Below, piece after piece: positions 8,069 through 17,076 of a stretch of 54,940 bases of DNA. Position 1 is the first letter of the stretch. Every line of letters begins with the position of its first letter. Origin of the DNA: Nitrospira sp. CR1.3 (GTDB taxonomy: Bacteria; Nitrospirota; Nitrospiria; Nitrospirales; Nitrospiraceae); assembly GCA_014055525.1 (NCBI GenBank), contig WIAH01000023.1:1-54940 (forward strand), written 5' to 3'. The notes beneath the pieces were generated by a model. That model ran no database searches. It worked only from the letters and a program-made list of their open reading frames with translations, and was not told the origin of the DNA. The translations under genes were made by a program, and so were the position numbers.

Positions 8069-9406
8069 ATGGCGTGGAACAATTCGTGGAACATTCGTGA
8101 AAACCAACAGGATGCAGCCGGTGGTCGGCGAAAGCCAGATGGGGGATTCTGCCTTGTTACGGGTATGGCTTTTATAGCGGCGTGGCGGGCCTACAAGGCG
8201 GGGATCATTCGGTGGTTCGACTTCCGGGTATGGCTGGCCTGTTTCGAAGTCGTGGCGAGGCGCTGCGGCAATCGGCGTAGTCGTTGTCCACGGTATCAGT
8301 TTTCCGAGCTGAATTCTCTCGTCGGACCCTCCTCGGGGGGACGAGTGTCTGGGGCAGTCCGGCGACTCCAAAAAGCGGGGCTCATTCGCTGGTCTGAAAC
8401 AGCGGTTGAACTGACAGTGCCCATGACCCTCGATATCTCGAATGAATTGGGCCTCAGTCCAGCCCAGCTCGAACACCGAATCCCATTTCCACGGCGAATG
8501 ATCCGCTGGCTAGCCAGAGCCGGCCGTCCAGTTTTGGTCGCGACAGTCTTGGGACTGGCAATGCGCTGCCTTTGGTATCGCCGCGGTCTCTGCTACGGGG
8601 AGGGGTCCTGCAAGGCGTCGTGGATCGCCGATCTGTTCAGCGTCGATTTACGGAACGTCAAGGCAGCCCGAAAGGAGCTGATGGCCCTTGGCTGGGTGAA
8701 GACCTGTTCGGTGCCGCAGCAGCGCCTGAATCGTTGCGGCGCGAAGGTTGACATCAATCTGGAATGGGCCGAGCCCCGGCCTATGGCGACGCCGCAGAAT
8801 TCACCACCCCCTCCAGCCGCATTTCGGCATGAATCACCACCCCTAATAAAGAATCTAGAACTCTCTTCGAGAGTTGGAAACCAGAAACCCGCCTCCGGCA
8901 GACCGGCTGGTGTTTTCACCAAAGCGCGGGATTGCACGGTGCCTCGCATCGAACGCGTGACGGTAGATGATTTGAAGGACCGGCGACGCCTCGGTGTGCT
9001 ATTTGAGCAGGCTAGGAAGCGCGGATGGGTAACATCGAGTGAAAACGACAGACTTCGGTTCGTCGCGGCGGCCTTTCGGGCGAGGCGTGTGGGTACAGTC
9101 AATCCTCCAGGATTGTTCGTCACGCTTGTGCGCCTCCGTTCTTGGCATTACGCGAGCCTAGTCGACGAAGACGCGGCGCGGCGGATGCTTGCTGAGGATC
9201 CCTCAGGCAATGGGCACGTGCCAAATCAAGTCCATCAAATCACCAACGTTCAGAACACTTGCCCCGAATTGGTGAGCAACATTCTGACACGTTTGTTCGA
9301 CAAGTCGGCAGTTTTCACAAGCAGTCGTAATGACCCATCGAAAACAGAACTCGCCGCATTTTCGAGCCCCATCCAACTCACTCCATGGGCCCCGCTAAGA
9401 AAATGA
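8069..9406 (+). CDS. probable replication initiator-like winged-helix protein
   Basis: The ~445-residue protein has two helix-turn-helix-like regions. One is around residues 75-110 (FSELNSLVGPSSGGRVSGAV, then RLQKAGLIRW). The other is near 190-220 (ASWIADLFSVDLRNVKAARK, then ELMALGWV). A proline-rich linker leads to a C-terminal helical domain. Two winged helices followed by a helical tail is the layout of several plasmid initiators (RepA/DnaD-like), and the gene is divergent from parA. The ATG at 8069 is used here, but the repeats and TTGACA at 8063-8104 make ATG 8165 possible. The initiator role is inferred from layout and neighbours. Confidence 0.5.
   Translation: MAWNNSWNIRENQQDAAGGRRKPDGGFCLVTGMAFIAAWRAYKAGIIRWFDFRVWLACFEVVARRCGNRRSRCPRYQFSELNSLVGPSSGGRVSGAVRRLQKAGLIRWSETAVELTVPMTLDISNELGLSPAQLEHRIPFPRRMIRWLARAGRPVLVATVLGLAMRCLWYRRGLCYGEGSCKASWIADLFSVDLRNVKAARKELMALGWVKTCSVPQQRLNRCGAKVDINLEWAEPRPMATPQNSPPPPAAFRHESPPLIKNLELSSRVGNQKPASGRPAGVFTKARDCTVPRIERVTVDDLKDRRRLGVLFEQARKRGWVTSSENDRLRFVAAAFRARRVGTVNPPGLFVTLVRLRSWHYASLVDEDAARRMLAEDPSGNGHVPNQVHQITNVQNTCPELVSNILTRLFDKSAVFTSSRNDPSKTELAAFSSPIQLTPWAPLRK
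8073..8104. repeat. iteron-like tandem repeats at the rep-like gene start
   Basis: Three units follow one another: CGTGGAACAATT (8073-8084), CGTGGAACATT (8085-8095) and CGTGAAAAC (8096-8104). A perfect TTGACA (8063-8068) lies just before them. Tandem 11-12-bp units next to a replication initiator are typical of iterons or autoregulatory operators. They overlap the first codons of the frame starting at 8069, so the true start may be further in, for example ATG 8165. Confidence 0.4.
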
Positions 9407-9747
9407 GCATTCTAGATCCGGCGATTCTACCGAAGCTGGCAACCCGATTCAGACGCTCGTCCATCGATTGGATGTTGCGGGATTAGGAAGTCGAATCGCT
9501 TCGTCGGTTCAACAGTTCGACGAGAGACCCTCGTTCTCCTGCGCGCTCGGGCTGCCTGGAGATTGACCGTTTCTTACAATTGCAAGTCCAGCTAACAATA
9601 GTAGTTAAGAGATGACGGAAAGGAATCGCTTCCGGCGCGCTCTAAGGGGCCAGAGAGCGGGTGCGCGACCTCTTGACTCGGCGATGTCGCCGGGGCGGTG
9701 GACGGGTTTTGCCAATCCTTCCGTAAAACGCGCGTGCCTCATCACGA
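9407..9747. other. intergenic stretch, junction between backbone and cargo
   Basis: About 340 bases without a convincing gene separate the element backbone from a chromosomal-style cargo block. The only long frames have poor composition. A more AT-rich patch lies near 9575-9610 and could hold a promoter for the downstream regulator. Confidence 0.35.
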
Positions 9748-10101
9748 ATGCCGCCGAAACGCGAATCAGACGATGGCGAAATGTTGCCCGACCTGTTCGG
9801 CGAGGCGCGCTGGAGACTCCTTGTCGTACAAACCGGCCTCACTCGAAGGCAGGCCCAAGTCGCGCGGCTGATCTGTCATGGATGCGCGGACAAGCAGATT
9901 GCCCTGCGACTTGGCATCGTGCTCGACAGCGTTCGACTGCACGTGAAAAAGCTTTTTGCGCGTTTTGACGTTCGAAGCCGGATGGGACTGCTCGTACACT
10001 TGGTGTTGATTGACGAGACTCGCACGAAGGCGTCCAAACGGGGGAGAGCACGAGGGACGCCCCGACGCAAGCGAGGAGGACCTACCAGTTCTGGTAGCTA
10101 G
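9748..10101 (+). CDS. LuxR-type helix-turn-helix regulator
   Basis: The 117-residue protein contains a LuxR/GerE-type DNA-binding domain at about residues 28-85: LTRRQAQVARLICHGCADKQ, then IALRLGIVLDSVRLHVKKLF, then RSRMGLLVHLV. There is no room for a receiver or ligand domain, so it is a stand-alone regulator. The C-terminal tail is basic (TKASKRGRARGTPRRKRGG). No good ribosome binding site precedes ATG 9748; ATG 9781 is an alternative that keeps the domain. It sits about 110 nt before the secreted-protein genes and may control them. Confidence 0.75.
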   Translation: MPPKRESDDGEMLPDLFGEARWRLLVVQTGLTRRQAQVARLICHGCADKQIALRLGIVLDSVRLHVKKLFARFDVRSRMGLLVHLVLIDETRTKASKRGRARGTPRRKRGGPTSSGS

Positions 10102-10212
10102 AAGAGCAATGGGCGAAACAGGTACACTGATGGATTGGCGTGACGGCTCCCACTTCTCGGGTATATCGCCCGAGCGACTCTTGACCGTATGCGAAGTAAA
10201 CATCCAAGGAGC

Positions 10213-11442
10213 ATGAATATGCGTACACGATTGTTCGGCTTGGTGACGGTGCTTTTTCTTTCGAATCCGGTATCGGGCGACATCACAGTCCCCGGCGCAG
10301 ACGGATCGGACGGGGCTTTCAATCCGGCCACGAACGTCACCATCAACTTGGCGCTGGCGCCGACGGGTACGTGGAATGGACCAAACAGCAGCCCCGGCAA
10401 CGGTGTTTATGACCCCGACAAATGGGCAGTCGTATTTCGATACTCGTCCGTCAACATCGCAAGTGGAAGGACGGTCACATTCTCTAGCCATCCGTCCGGT
10501 GCTCCTGTCATCTGGTTGCTAAACGGACCAGTTACTATCGCCGGAACACTCGACGTGTCTTCCCGAAAAATTGCGGGTATAGGGAATAACACTTTCCTGG
10601 GATTTGAGTTACCAGGTCCGGGCGGTTTTCGAGGTGCGGGATCAAACACTACGGGAGGGCTCGGGCCTGGTGGTACCGATAGTGGTAGTCACGCAAGCTA
10701 TGGAACTGGCACCCGTGCATATGGCAACAGCCGCGTGGTTCCACTGATAGGCGGGTCAGGTGCCGGATCATCTGGAAACTACGGCGAAGCTGGGGGTGGA
10801 GCCATCCTAATTGCCGCTACTAGTCTTGTGACGCTCAATGGCGCAGTTCGCGCAAACGCAAGCGTCGACAGTTTTGGCCCTCCATTGAATCCCGGCGGCT
10901 CGGGAGGGGCCATCCGAATGATATGCGATTCGCTAAGCGGTACAGGGCAATTGCGCGCGACACCAACAGGAAGCGCTACGGGCGGCAGCAACAAGGGACG
11001 CATTCGCATCGAGATTAATCAAGGAGGCATCGCCTCCAGTGATCCGGCGTATTCGCAAGGCGTGGTTGGAAGTATAGCCCAACTCTGGCCCGAAGATGTC
11101 GTCGCCGATTCGCCAAGCACGCGCGTCGTGTCGCTCGGGTCGAACAATGTGCCCACCGACCCGCAAGCGTCCTTTGAGTTTCCGTACGCCGACGTGAACA
11201 CAGCGACGAGCGGCGCACAGACGCTCGTCATCGAATGCAAGAACATCCCGACCGGCCTCGACCCTATCGGCGTGCAGGCATGGAACGTGAAGGCGAGGAT
11301 TGTGCCACGTTCAGGGACGGTTCAAAACATCACGGCTTCTTACGTCAGCGGCGACTACAGCCTTTCCACTTGGGAGGCGCAGGTGACGTTGCCGACGGGC
11401 TTCTCCGCCATCCAGGTCCGCGCCTCGATGCCGCCGCAATAG
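10213..11442 (+). CDS. secreted glycine/serine-rich protein
   Basis: The start is set by AAGGAG just before ATG 10213, giving 409 residues; an upstream in-frame ATG at 10189 lacks a site. A signal peptide is clear (MNMRTRLFGLVTVLFLSNPV with a likely cut after SG). The mature part begins with beta-rich sequence typical of planctomycete surface proteins (GTLDVSSRKIAGIG). A glycine-rich segment follows at about residues 130-280, with motifs such as GGSGGAIRM and GGGAILIAA that recur in autotransporter-like right-handed beta proteins. No enzyme motif is seen. Likely an exported surface or matrix protein. Confidence 0.7.
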   Translation: MNMRTRLFGLVTVLFLSNPVSGDITVPGADGSDGAFNPATNVTINLALAPTGTWNGPNSSPGNGVYDPDKWAVVFRYSSVNIASGRTVTFSSHPSGAPVIWLLNGPVTIAGTLDVSSRKIAGIGNNTFLGFELPGPGGFRGAGSNTTGGLGPGGTDSGSHASYGTGTRAYGNSRVVPLIGGSGAGSSGNYGEAGGGAILIAATSLVTLNGAVRANASVDSFGPPLNPGGSGGAIRMICDSLSGTGQLRATPTGSATGGSNKGRIRIEINQGGIASSDPAYSQGVVGSIAQLWPEDVVADSPSTRVVSLGSNNVPTDPQASFEFPYADVNTATSGAQTLVIECKNIPTGLDPIGVQAWNVKARIVPRSGTVQNITASYVSGDYSLSTWEAQVTLPTGFSAIQVRASMPPQ

Positions 11443-11506
11443 AGATCAACTTCCCCAATCGGACGTGGCTTTCCTGATGTCTTCTTGAAAAACGTTGAGA
11501 GTCCAT

Positions 11507-12184
11507 ATGGAACGTGTACTCCATCATCGGCTCCTCTTGGTCCTGGCAGCAGGCATGACCTGTGTACCCGCTCTCGCCCAGACGCAGACCGACGCGATCT
11601 CCCGGGAGTTCACCCTCTTTAACGACACCGAGCCGCCGCCGGAATTCAGCGATGCCATGAGCCGCGAGTTCACCGTGTACGTAGGCAACCAGCCGCTGCG
11701 CGAGCAGACGGACGCCGTTACGCGGGAGTTCACTGTGTTCAGTGATCCAATCGCGGGCCTGCCGCCCAACGACGCCATCTCGCGTGAGTTCACTGTGTAT
11801 GTCGGCAATCAGCCCTTGCGCCCCCAAACGGACTGCATGACGCGGGAGTTCACAGTCTTTCTCGAAGCGCCCATGCCCGTTCCGACGGACGCGATCAGCC
11901 GCGAGTTCACGGTCTATTCCGGCAACCAGCCGTTTCGCGTGCAAATCGACTGCGTCTCCCGTGAATTCACGGCGACATCGCTTGTGATCAACCTGGGCGA
12001 CATGAACTGCGACGGCGTAAACAACATAGCCGACATTGGCCCATTCGTCATCGCCCTGATCGACCCGTCAGGCTATTACCTCGGCTACCCCAGTTGCAAC
12101 TTCTATTTCGGCGACATGAACGCGGATGAGTTTGTCAACGGTGAGGACATTCAGTTGTTTGTGGTGCGGCTCTTGACGCCGTGA
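11507..12184 (+). CDS. secreted repeat protein with dockerin-like tail
   Basis: The 225-residue protein has a signal peptide (HHRLLLVLAAGMTCVPALAQ). Seven repeats of the pattern D-A/C-x-S/T-REFT follow, alternating with GNQPLRxQTD segments. The C-terminus reads GDMNCDGVNNIADIGPFV and later GDMNADEFVNGEDIQLFV, two calcium-binding-loop-like motifs of the dockerin type common at the ends of planctomycete secreted proteins. Start chosen at MERVL (11507). Its repeats resemble signature peptides of an adhesion or assembly domain; function unknown. Confidence 0.75.
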   Translation: MERVLHHRLLLVLAAGMTCVPALAQTQTDAISREFTLFNDTEPPPEFSDAMSREFTVYVGNQPLREQTDAVTREFTVFSDPIAGLPPNDAISREFTVYVGNQPLRPQTDCMTREFTVFLEAPMPVPTDAISREFTVYSGNQPFRVQIDCVSREFTATSLVINLGDMNCDGVNNIADIGPFVIALIDPSGYYLGYPSCNFYFGDMNADEFVNGEDIQLFVVRLLTP

Positions 12185-12233
12185 GACCTAAAGCGGCACG
12201 ACTCAACGCTCCAATTGGTATAATGCCGGGATC

Positions 12234-14717
12234 ATGGACCTCGCCGAAATCGCTGCCGGGCCGGCAAACGCCTCCGCTGAAGGCGGGCCAAACCTTCCGG
12301 GCTATCGCTTGATCGAGCCGCTTTCAACAAGCGGGCAGGGGCGGGTGTTTCGGGCGATTCGACTTTCCGACGCTCGCAAGGTGGCCGTCAAGCTCATCCG
12401 ATCCGACCGGCTCGCCGATTCTCAGGCGAGGGCGAGGTTTCAGCAGGAAGCCCGAACGCTAGCGATGCTGGAACATCCCAGCATCGTGCAGGTCATTGAG
12501 CAAGGCGAAATCGACGATGGACAACCTTGGTTTGCAACCGAATACATCTCGGGGCTGCCGCTCAATGAATACGTCAACAAACTCGATGGGCGGGCAATCG
12601 ACGCCAACGGCAGCCGTTCTCCGGGGCCGTTCCCTCTTCACGAGGTACTCGCACTCTTCGTGCAAGTCTGCGACGCGGTTCAGGCGGCGCACAACGTCGG
12701 CGTGCTCCACCGTGATCTCAAGCCCTCGAACATTCTGGTGGACGACGAGGGACAGCCGCATGTGCTGGACTTCGGACTCGCCAAATCACCGGACGTGACA
12801 GACCCGGCGCTCGTGACACTCACGGGCCAGTTCCTCGGCTCGCCCGCCTGGTGTTCGCCGGAGCAGATCGAGGCCCGGCCGTCGGCCATCGACGTACGAA
12901 GCGACGTGTATTCGCTGGGCGTCATCCTCTACAACCTGCTGACCGGCGAGTTCCCCTACCCTGTCGATCGGCCCCTGGCCGAACTCTTCGACGCCATCCG
13001 CCACGCCGAGCCGACGCGACCGTCGGCCCACACGGCGTTCATCGACGACGACCTGGATACGATCCTCCTCAAGGCCATCGCAAAGGAGAAGGAGCGGCGT
13101 TACCAATCCGCCGGTGATCTCCGCGACGAGGCGCAACACTACCTTCGCGGCGAGCCGATCCGAGCCAAGGGCGACGGCTGGGCATACGTCACGACGAAGC
13201 TCCTGCGTCGGCACCCGGTGCTGACGGGCATCTCCGCAGCCGTTTTCATCCTGAGCCTTGCCTACTGCACTGCGATGACGGTTCTATACCGCCGGGCGGT
13301 CTCGGCCGAGACGCAGGCAAAGGCGAGCGCGGCTGACGCGAGACAAAAGTTTCGCATGGCCCAACAGACTGCCGAGGCCATGCTCTCGCAAGTCGATGAA
13401 GTGCTGAAAAAGACGGCCGGTATGGGCCAAGTTCGGCAAAGACTCCTAGCGCAGCTTTCGAGCCAGTTTGAAGTCCTGACTCAGGAACAAAGCGACGACC
13501 CGGTCTTGCAAAGCGATCTTGCGACGGCTCACACAAAGCTCGCAGACGTTTATCAGAGCATTGGCGAAATCCAACGTGCGGCCGTGCATGCGGAAGCGGC
13601 GCTGACCATCCGGCAGCGGCTTGTGGCTGCTTTTCCGGATGACAACGATGCCCATGCCGCGCACTCGATCGCAATAGTGCGAGTCGGCGACATCGTCCGA
13701 GAGAACGGAGAGGCGAAGCGCGGCCGGAAGCTTTACGAGCACGCCCTACGGATCGACGAGGCACTCGTCGCCAAGCGCCCCGAGAATCTCAACTTCCTAG
13801 ACAACCTATCGTGGAGCTATGCCCGGCTGGCGCATCTTGCCGTGAATCGAGGGGATGATGCGGAAGCGGCGCGATTGTTCAAAGAGCGGTCGCTCATTGC
13901 CGACCGACTTGTTGTAGCGGAGCCGAACAGCCCTGCGCGCCTCATGACTCTCCTTGACAGCTACGTACAGACCTCGGCCTTGGAGCCAAGCGGCGATACT
14001 CTGGGCGGTCCGTTCGGCCTAGAACGGGCGCGACGTGCGGCCGAACTAGCCGATCGGCTCATGGCGATTGATCCGGAGAATTTGGAATACATCCGGCACT
14101 ACATTACTAGTCGGACGTACCTCTCGACCGCCTTAACCTTGAAGCATCAGGATGATGAAGCCGATGCGAATGCGATAGAAGCGCTCGATGCTGCGCGACG
14201 AATGGTGCGGAAGGAACCCAATGCGGTGATGCCCCGCGTACTGCTTTCCAACTGCCTCAGTCCGCACTGCGATCGGGCCAGGCGTCGCCGTAATTGGTCC
14301 TTGGTTTCGGAGATCGGTCGAGAAATCCTCGAATCAAACCAGAAGTTGGTCGAAATCAAGCACGGCGCCGTCGAAAACCGGCACCATCTTTTTTCGACGC
14401 ACCACCGCCTGGCTACGACCGCATGGATGTGCGGCCAGTCTGACGAGGCAATCGGTCACATGACAGAGGCCCTTGCAATCGTAAAGGTGCTCGCGATCGA
14501 AGAGGCGGTTATGGCGGACCGGCTTTGGGAGTATGCACGCGGAGTCTTGGATGCAAAGCCGCCGGAGTTTGCCGACCCTATGCTCGCCCTGCAATACGCC
14601 GAGCGGGCCGCCGCCCTGTCTGAGCGACCGGGGCCTGAGAAGCTTGAGCTTCTCGCTCGGGTACGAGAGACCGTGAGGGAACAGACAGCGCAAGGGGCAG
14701 TCGAGTCGCGGGAGTGA
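12234..14717 (+). CDS. transmembrane Ser/Thr protein kinase with helical repeat tail
   Basis: The 827-residue protein has an N-terminal Hanks-type kinase domain. The glycine-rich loop is near residues 31-38, the ATP-binding lysine is K53 (VAVKLI), the catalytic HRDLKPSN is at 159-166 and DFG at 179-181; all are intact. A proline/basic linker leads to one transmembrane helix at about 330-352. The remaining ~470 residues are helical and TPR-like and probably lie outside the membrane. In planctomycetes such kinases often sit beside an ECF sigma factor, as here (14791). It probably relays an external or protein-interaction signal to the sigma/anti-sigma pair. Kinase call firm; pathway inferred. 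Confidence 0.9.
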   Translation: MDLAEIAAGPANASAEGGPNLPGYRLIEPLSTSGQGRVFRAIRLSDARKVAVKLIRSDRLADSQARARFQQEARTLAMLEHPSIVQVIEQGEIDDGQPWFATEYISGLPLNEYVNKLDGRAIDANGSRSPGPFPLHEVLALFVQVCDAVQAAHNVGVLHRDLKPSNILVDDEGQPHVLDFGLAKSPDVTDPALVTLTGQFLGSPAWCSPEQIEARPSAIDVRSDVYSLGVILYNLLTGEFPYPVDRPLAELFDAIRHAEPTRPSAHTAFIDDDLDTILLKAIAKEKERRYQSAGDLRDEAQHYLRGEPIRAKGDGWAYVTTKLLRRHPVLTGISAAVFILSLAYCTAMTVLYRRAVSAETQAKASAADARQKFRMAQQTAEAMLSQVDEVLKKTAGMGQVRQRLLAQLSSQFEVLTQEQSDDPVLQSDLATAHTKLADVYQSIGEIQRAAVHAEAALTIRQRLVAAFPDDNDAHAAHSIAIVRVGDIVRENGEAKRGRKLYEHALRIDEALVAKRPENLNFLDNLSWSYARLAHLAVNRGDDAEAARLFKERSLIADRLVVAEPNSPARLMTLLDSYVQTSALEPSGDTLGGPFGLERARRAAELADRLMAIDPENLEYIRHYITSRTYLSTALTLKHQDDEADANAIEALDAARRMVRKEPNAVMPRVLLSNCLSPHCDRARRRRNWSLVSEIGREILESNQKLVEIKHGAVENRHHLFSTHHRLATTAWMCGQSDEAIGHMTEALAIVKVLAIEEAVMADRLWEYARGVLDAKPPEFADPMLALQYAERAAALSERPGPEKLELLARVRETVREQTAQGAVESRE

Positions 14718-14790
14718 CGCCTAGCGTTGGGTTTTGCGAGAAAGATTTGTTTCGCTGAGCGCTGTTTGGATATTGGAGACCGTTACCGAA

Positions 14791-15417
14791 ATGCGTCTGA
14801 CGACTTCAGACAGCTCAATCTTCCCGATCACGCGGACGAGTCTCATCGTTCGGCTTGGTTCCGTTACGAGGAAGGCCCGCGAGCAGGCGTGGGGGGAGTT
14901 TTTCGGCATTTACTCGCCCATCATTTACCGCATGGCGAAGCATTCGGGGCTGAGTGAACCAGACGCCGAAGAGGTCGTGGCCACGATCATGCGTAACTTC
15001 GCAAGCTCCGTTCGGGGCGGTTTCACGCCGGAGACTCGATTTCGCCATTATCTGCGAAGCATCACCAATCGGCAGATTCGCCGAGAGAAACAGCGCTGCC
15101 GCCGTGAACTGGCGCTCGGCGATTTGTCGATATCACCCGCCGCGACCGACGAGTCCGCGGGACCGGATCGCCAATGGGAGCGGCTGGAGCAAGAAGAGCG
15201 ATGGCGCGCCTGTCTTGAGCGGGTCAAGACATCGCCTGCCATCCGCCCGCGCGATTGGTCTGCGTTCGAAGCGTGGGTGATTTTCGGTGAGCCAGCGAAG
15301 GCCGTCGCCAAGAGATACGGCGTCACGCCGAACCGGCTTCACGGGATCAAGCACAAAATCATTAATGAGCTTCGGCGTCTAAAACTGAAGCTCGACGTTG
15401 AACTGGGGGAGGTGTAG
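14791..15417 (+). CDS. ECF-type RNA polymerase sigma factor
   Basis: The ~208-residue protein has sigma region 2 (AREQAWGEFFGIYSPIIYRM, then GLSEPDAEEVVATIMRNF) and region 4 (FGEPAKAVAKRYGVTPNRLH, then KIINELRRL). The opening TTSDSSIFPITRTSLIVRL is typical of planctomycete ECF factors that follow a Ser/Thr kinase. I prefer ATG 14791 to 14734 for that reason. The gene lies between the kinase and a zinc-finger gene 2 nt downstream and would direct transcription of target genes when released. Targets are not visible in the sequence. Confidence 0.85.
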   Translation: MRLTTSDSSIFPITRTSLIVRLGSVTRKAREQAWGEFFGIYSPIIYRMAKHSGLSEPDAEEVVATIMRNFASSVRGGFTPETRFRHYLRSITNRQIRREKQRCRRELALGDLSISPAATDESAGPDRQWERLEQEERWRACLERVKTSPAIRPRDWSAFEAWVIFGEPAKAVAKRYGVTPNRLHGIKHKIINELRRLKLKLDVELGEV

Positions 15418-15419
15418 CC

Positions 15420-15713
15420 ATGTTCCGCTCTGGTTGTCCGACGGCGGACAAGCTTGAAGTGTTCGCGAAGCGGCCGGAAAATGGACGCATGGAAGAACAC
15501 GTACAAAGCTGCCCGATTTGTCACAAAATCATAGAGGACTTACGTGAGGAGGCGGCGCTCGTAGATGAATTGCAACGAGCAATCTGCGACGAGTTGGCGC
15601 CGAACATCCGTCGCCGTCTCAGTGACCTATCCCGTGAAGCCGTATTCAATTGGGACCAGGATGGTGAGTGTCGGGCGTACCCAGCCGAAGATGGCGAACC
15701 ACGAAAGGACTAA
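15420..15713 (+). CDS. zinc-finger anti-sigma-like protein
   Basis: The 97-residue protein begins 2 nt after the sigma-factor stop. It carries a zinc-finger-like motif with spacing H-x3-C-x2-C (HVQSCPICHKIIEDL), the usual pattern of anti-sigma factors of the ZAS type. The rest is charged helix (RREAVFNWDQ). No transmembrane helix is present, so it would be soluble. Pairing with the ECF factor upstream and the kinase beyond it is the standard planctomycete arrangement. Confidence 0.7.
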   Translation: MFRSGCPTADKLEVFAKRPENGRMEEHVQSCPICHKIIEDLREEAALVDELQRAICDELAPNIRRRLSDLSREAVFNWDQDGECRAYPAEDGEPRKD

Positions 15714-15727
15714 GAGCCAAATGGTTC

Positions 15728-15763
15728 GGCCTCCAACATCCTTTTAAGGGGACGCTGGAGGCC
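15728..15763. terminator. hairpin between convergent sigma and integrase genes
   Basis: The arms GGCCTCCA (15728-15735) and TGGAGGCC (15756-15763) pair perfectly around a loop that contains the palindrome CCTTTTAAGG (15740-15749). The element sits 14 nt after the anti-sigma-like gene and 34 nt before the end of the convergent integrase gene, as expected for a bidirectional terminator. There is no U-run. Confidence 0.45.
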
Positions 15764-15797
15764 GCTCGGCAACTCATTGCCGGTACCGCCAGAGAGC

Positions 15798-17039
15798 TTA
15801 CCCGACGCGTGCCATGATGTCAGCGGCCTTGGAGAGGTCCAATTCGGCGTAGATCTCGGTCACATCCGCCGAGCTATGCCCAAGGACGACTCGCGCGGCC
15901 TCCAGTCCGAATTGCTTTCGCAGATGCGTTGCGGCGTTGTGTCGTAGCTGATTCGGCGACCAGCGATGCTCACGGCGCCATTGGCGTTGTTGCTTTTCGT
16001 TGAGATGATCCGGCGGAGGAAAGGCCTCATCGCAGGCTCGACGAATTGCCCATGCATAGCCTCGGCGGTCATAGCGATCACCTGGCGCGCGACGAGGATA
16101 TCTCTTGCGCCTTCTCGCTCGCTGACTCGGCGACAATGGAGTCTTGCGGTCTGCTCGGCGTTGACGGTGAATGAGAACCATCGCTTCATGGGGGCTAAAG
16201 AGCCATGCTGAGCCATCTGGTTTCAGGAATGGTCGGATAACGCTCTGTGCCTTAGGCCCTAGATAAATGACTCGTTGCCGACCGTGGTGCTGGGTCTTAT
16301 GCGTCGCCGGCCTGTAAGTCCATGTCTGCCCCGACATGTCCAGATCCTCTGCCCTCATCTGCATGACCTCGCCTGGGCGCATCCCGGTGAGCAACTGTAA
16401 TTGGATCATCGCCGCGACTTGAGGGGAAACGTGTTCAAGCACCGGCTGAATCATGTGATCTGGCACGGGTTTGACGGGAATGGCTTCGCGGACGTTGCAT
16501 CGACCGAGCTTGAGCGGGGCAACGGCTTGGAGGCCGTGCAAGATGTGGGGTGGAACAAGTTCATTCTCGACTCCCCACTTGAATACGCGTCGAATGCGAT
16601 TGATTCGCGAGTTAATCGTGCCGCGACAGAGATTGGCGTCGATCATCGCTTGTCGCACGGCTTTCAGTGCGGATGGGCCAAAGTCCTCAACGCGGACCTT
16701 TCCGTAGAGCTGCGTGAGCGGCCGGAGCGATTCGCAAACGTTCTTGTATTCACCGGTCGGCTCGCAGTTTTTGACGTAATAGGTTTTTGCAAAATCGAGG
16801 TACCGGAGTATAAGCTCATCCACGCTACGGCCATGCAGATTGGCCGCTGTCGCGGGTGACGGGGAGACGACCTTGTTGTTGGAAAGCCATTCCGCGATGA
16901 CGCGTTTGTAGCTTTCAAGGCTCTCGGGGGTTCCATGCTTGCCGAGATAAATGTCGCGGCCGTCAACGCGAACGGAGGCGAGTCCTGACGGTTTGTGGTG
17001 ACGATACTTCGGAACGCGTGGTGAGGAACGAACAGACAT
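15798..17039 (-). CDS. tyrosine recombinase (integrase), planctomycete type
   Basis: The 413-residue enzyme has an N-terminal segment (VPKYRHHKPSGLASVRVDGR, then DIYLGKHGTPE) characteristic of planctomycete integrases, a SAM-like DNA-binding domain and a catalytic domain. Visible are the first arginine in LTGMRPGEVM, the second box SPNQLRHNAATHLR, VVLGHSSADV and the nucleophile tyrosine in VTEIYAELD. The usual His of the HxLR box is Asn, as I recall for this family. ATG 17039 has AGGAG 6-7 nt upstream; a 20-residue longer frame is unlikely. It lies 113 nt from a tRNA-Gly 3' half, so it is probably the enzyme for that site. Confidence 0.9.
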   Translation of the reverse strand: MSVRSSPRVPKYRHHKPSGLASVRVDGRDIYLGKHGTPESLESYKRVIAEWLSNNKVVSPSPATAANLHGRSVDELILRYLDFAKTYYVKNCEPTGEYKNVCESLRPLTQLYGKVRVEDFGPSALKAVRQAMIDANLCRGTINSRINRIRRVFKWGVENELVPPHILHGLQAVAPLKLGRCNVREAIPVKPVPDHMIQPVLEHVSPQVAAMIQLQLLTGMRPGEVMQMRAEDLDMSGQTWTYRPATHKTQHHGRQRVIYLGPKAQSVIRPFLKPDGSAWLFSPHEAMVLIHRQRRADRKTPLSPSQRARRRKRYPRRAPGDRYDRRGYAWAIRRACDEAFPPPDHLNEKQQRQWRREHRWSPNQLRHNAATHLRKQFGLEAARVVLGHSSADVTEIYAELDLSKAADIMARVG

Positions 17040-17060
17040 GGCAGGCTCCTGAAGCACGCA

Positions 17061-17076
17061 GGGGGTAATTACCCCC
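17061..17076. promoter_or_regulatory. 16-bp perfect palindrome upstream of integrase
   Basis: GGGGGTAATTACCCCC is a perfect palindrome 22 nt upstream of the integrase start. Its position fits an operator for a dimeric regulator controlling integrase expression, or an arm-type site for the recombinase. The T-run that follows it on the plus strand (17077-17081) could also make a weak terminator. Role inferred from position only. Confidence 0.4.
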
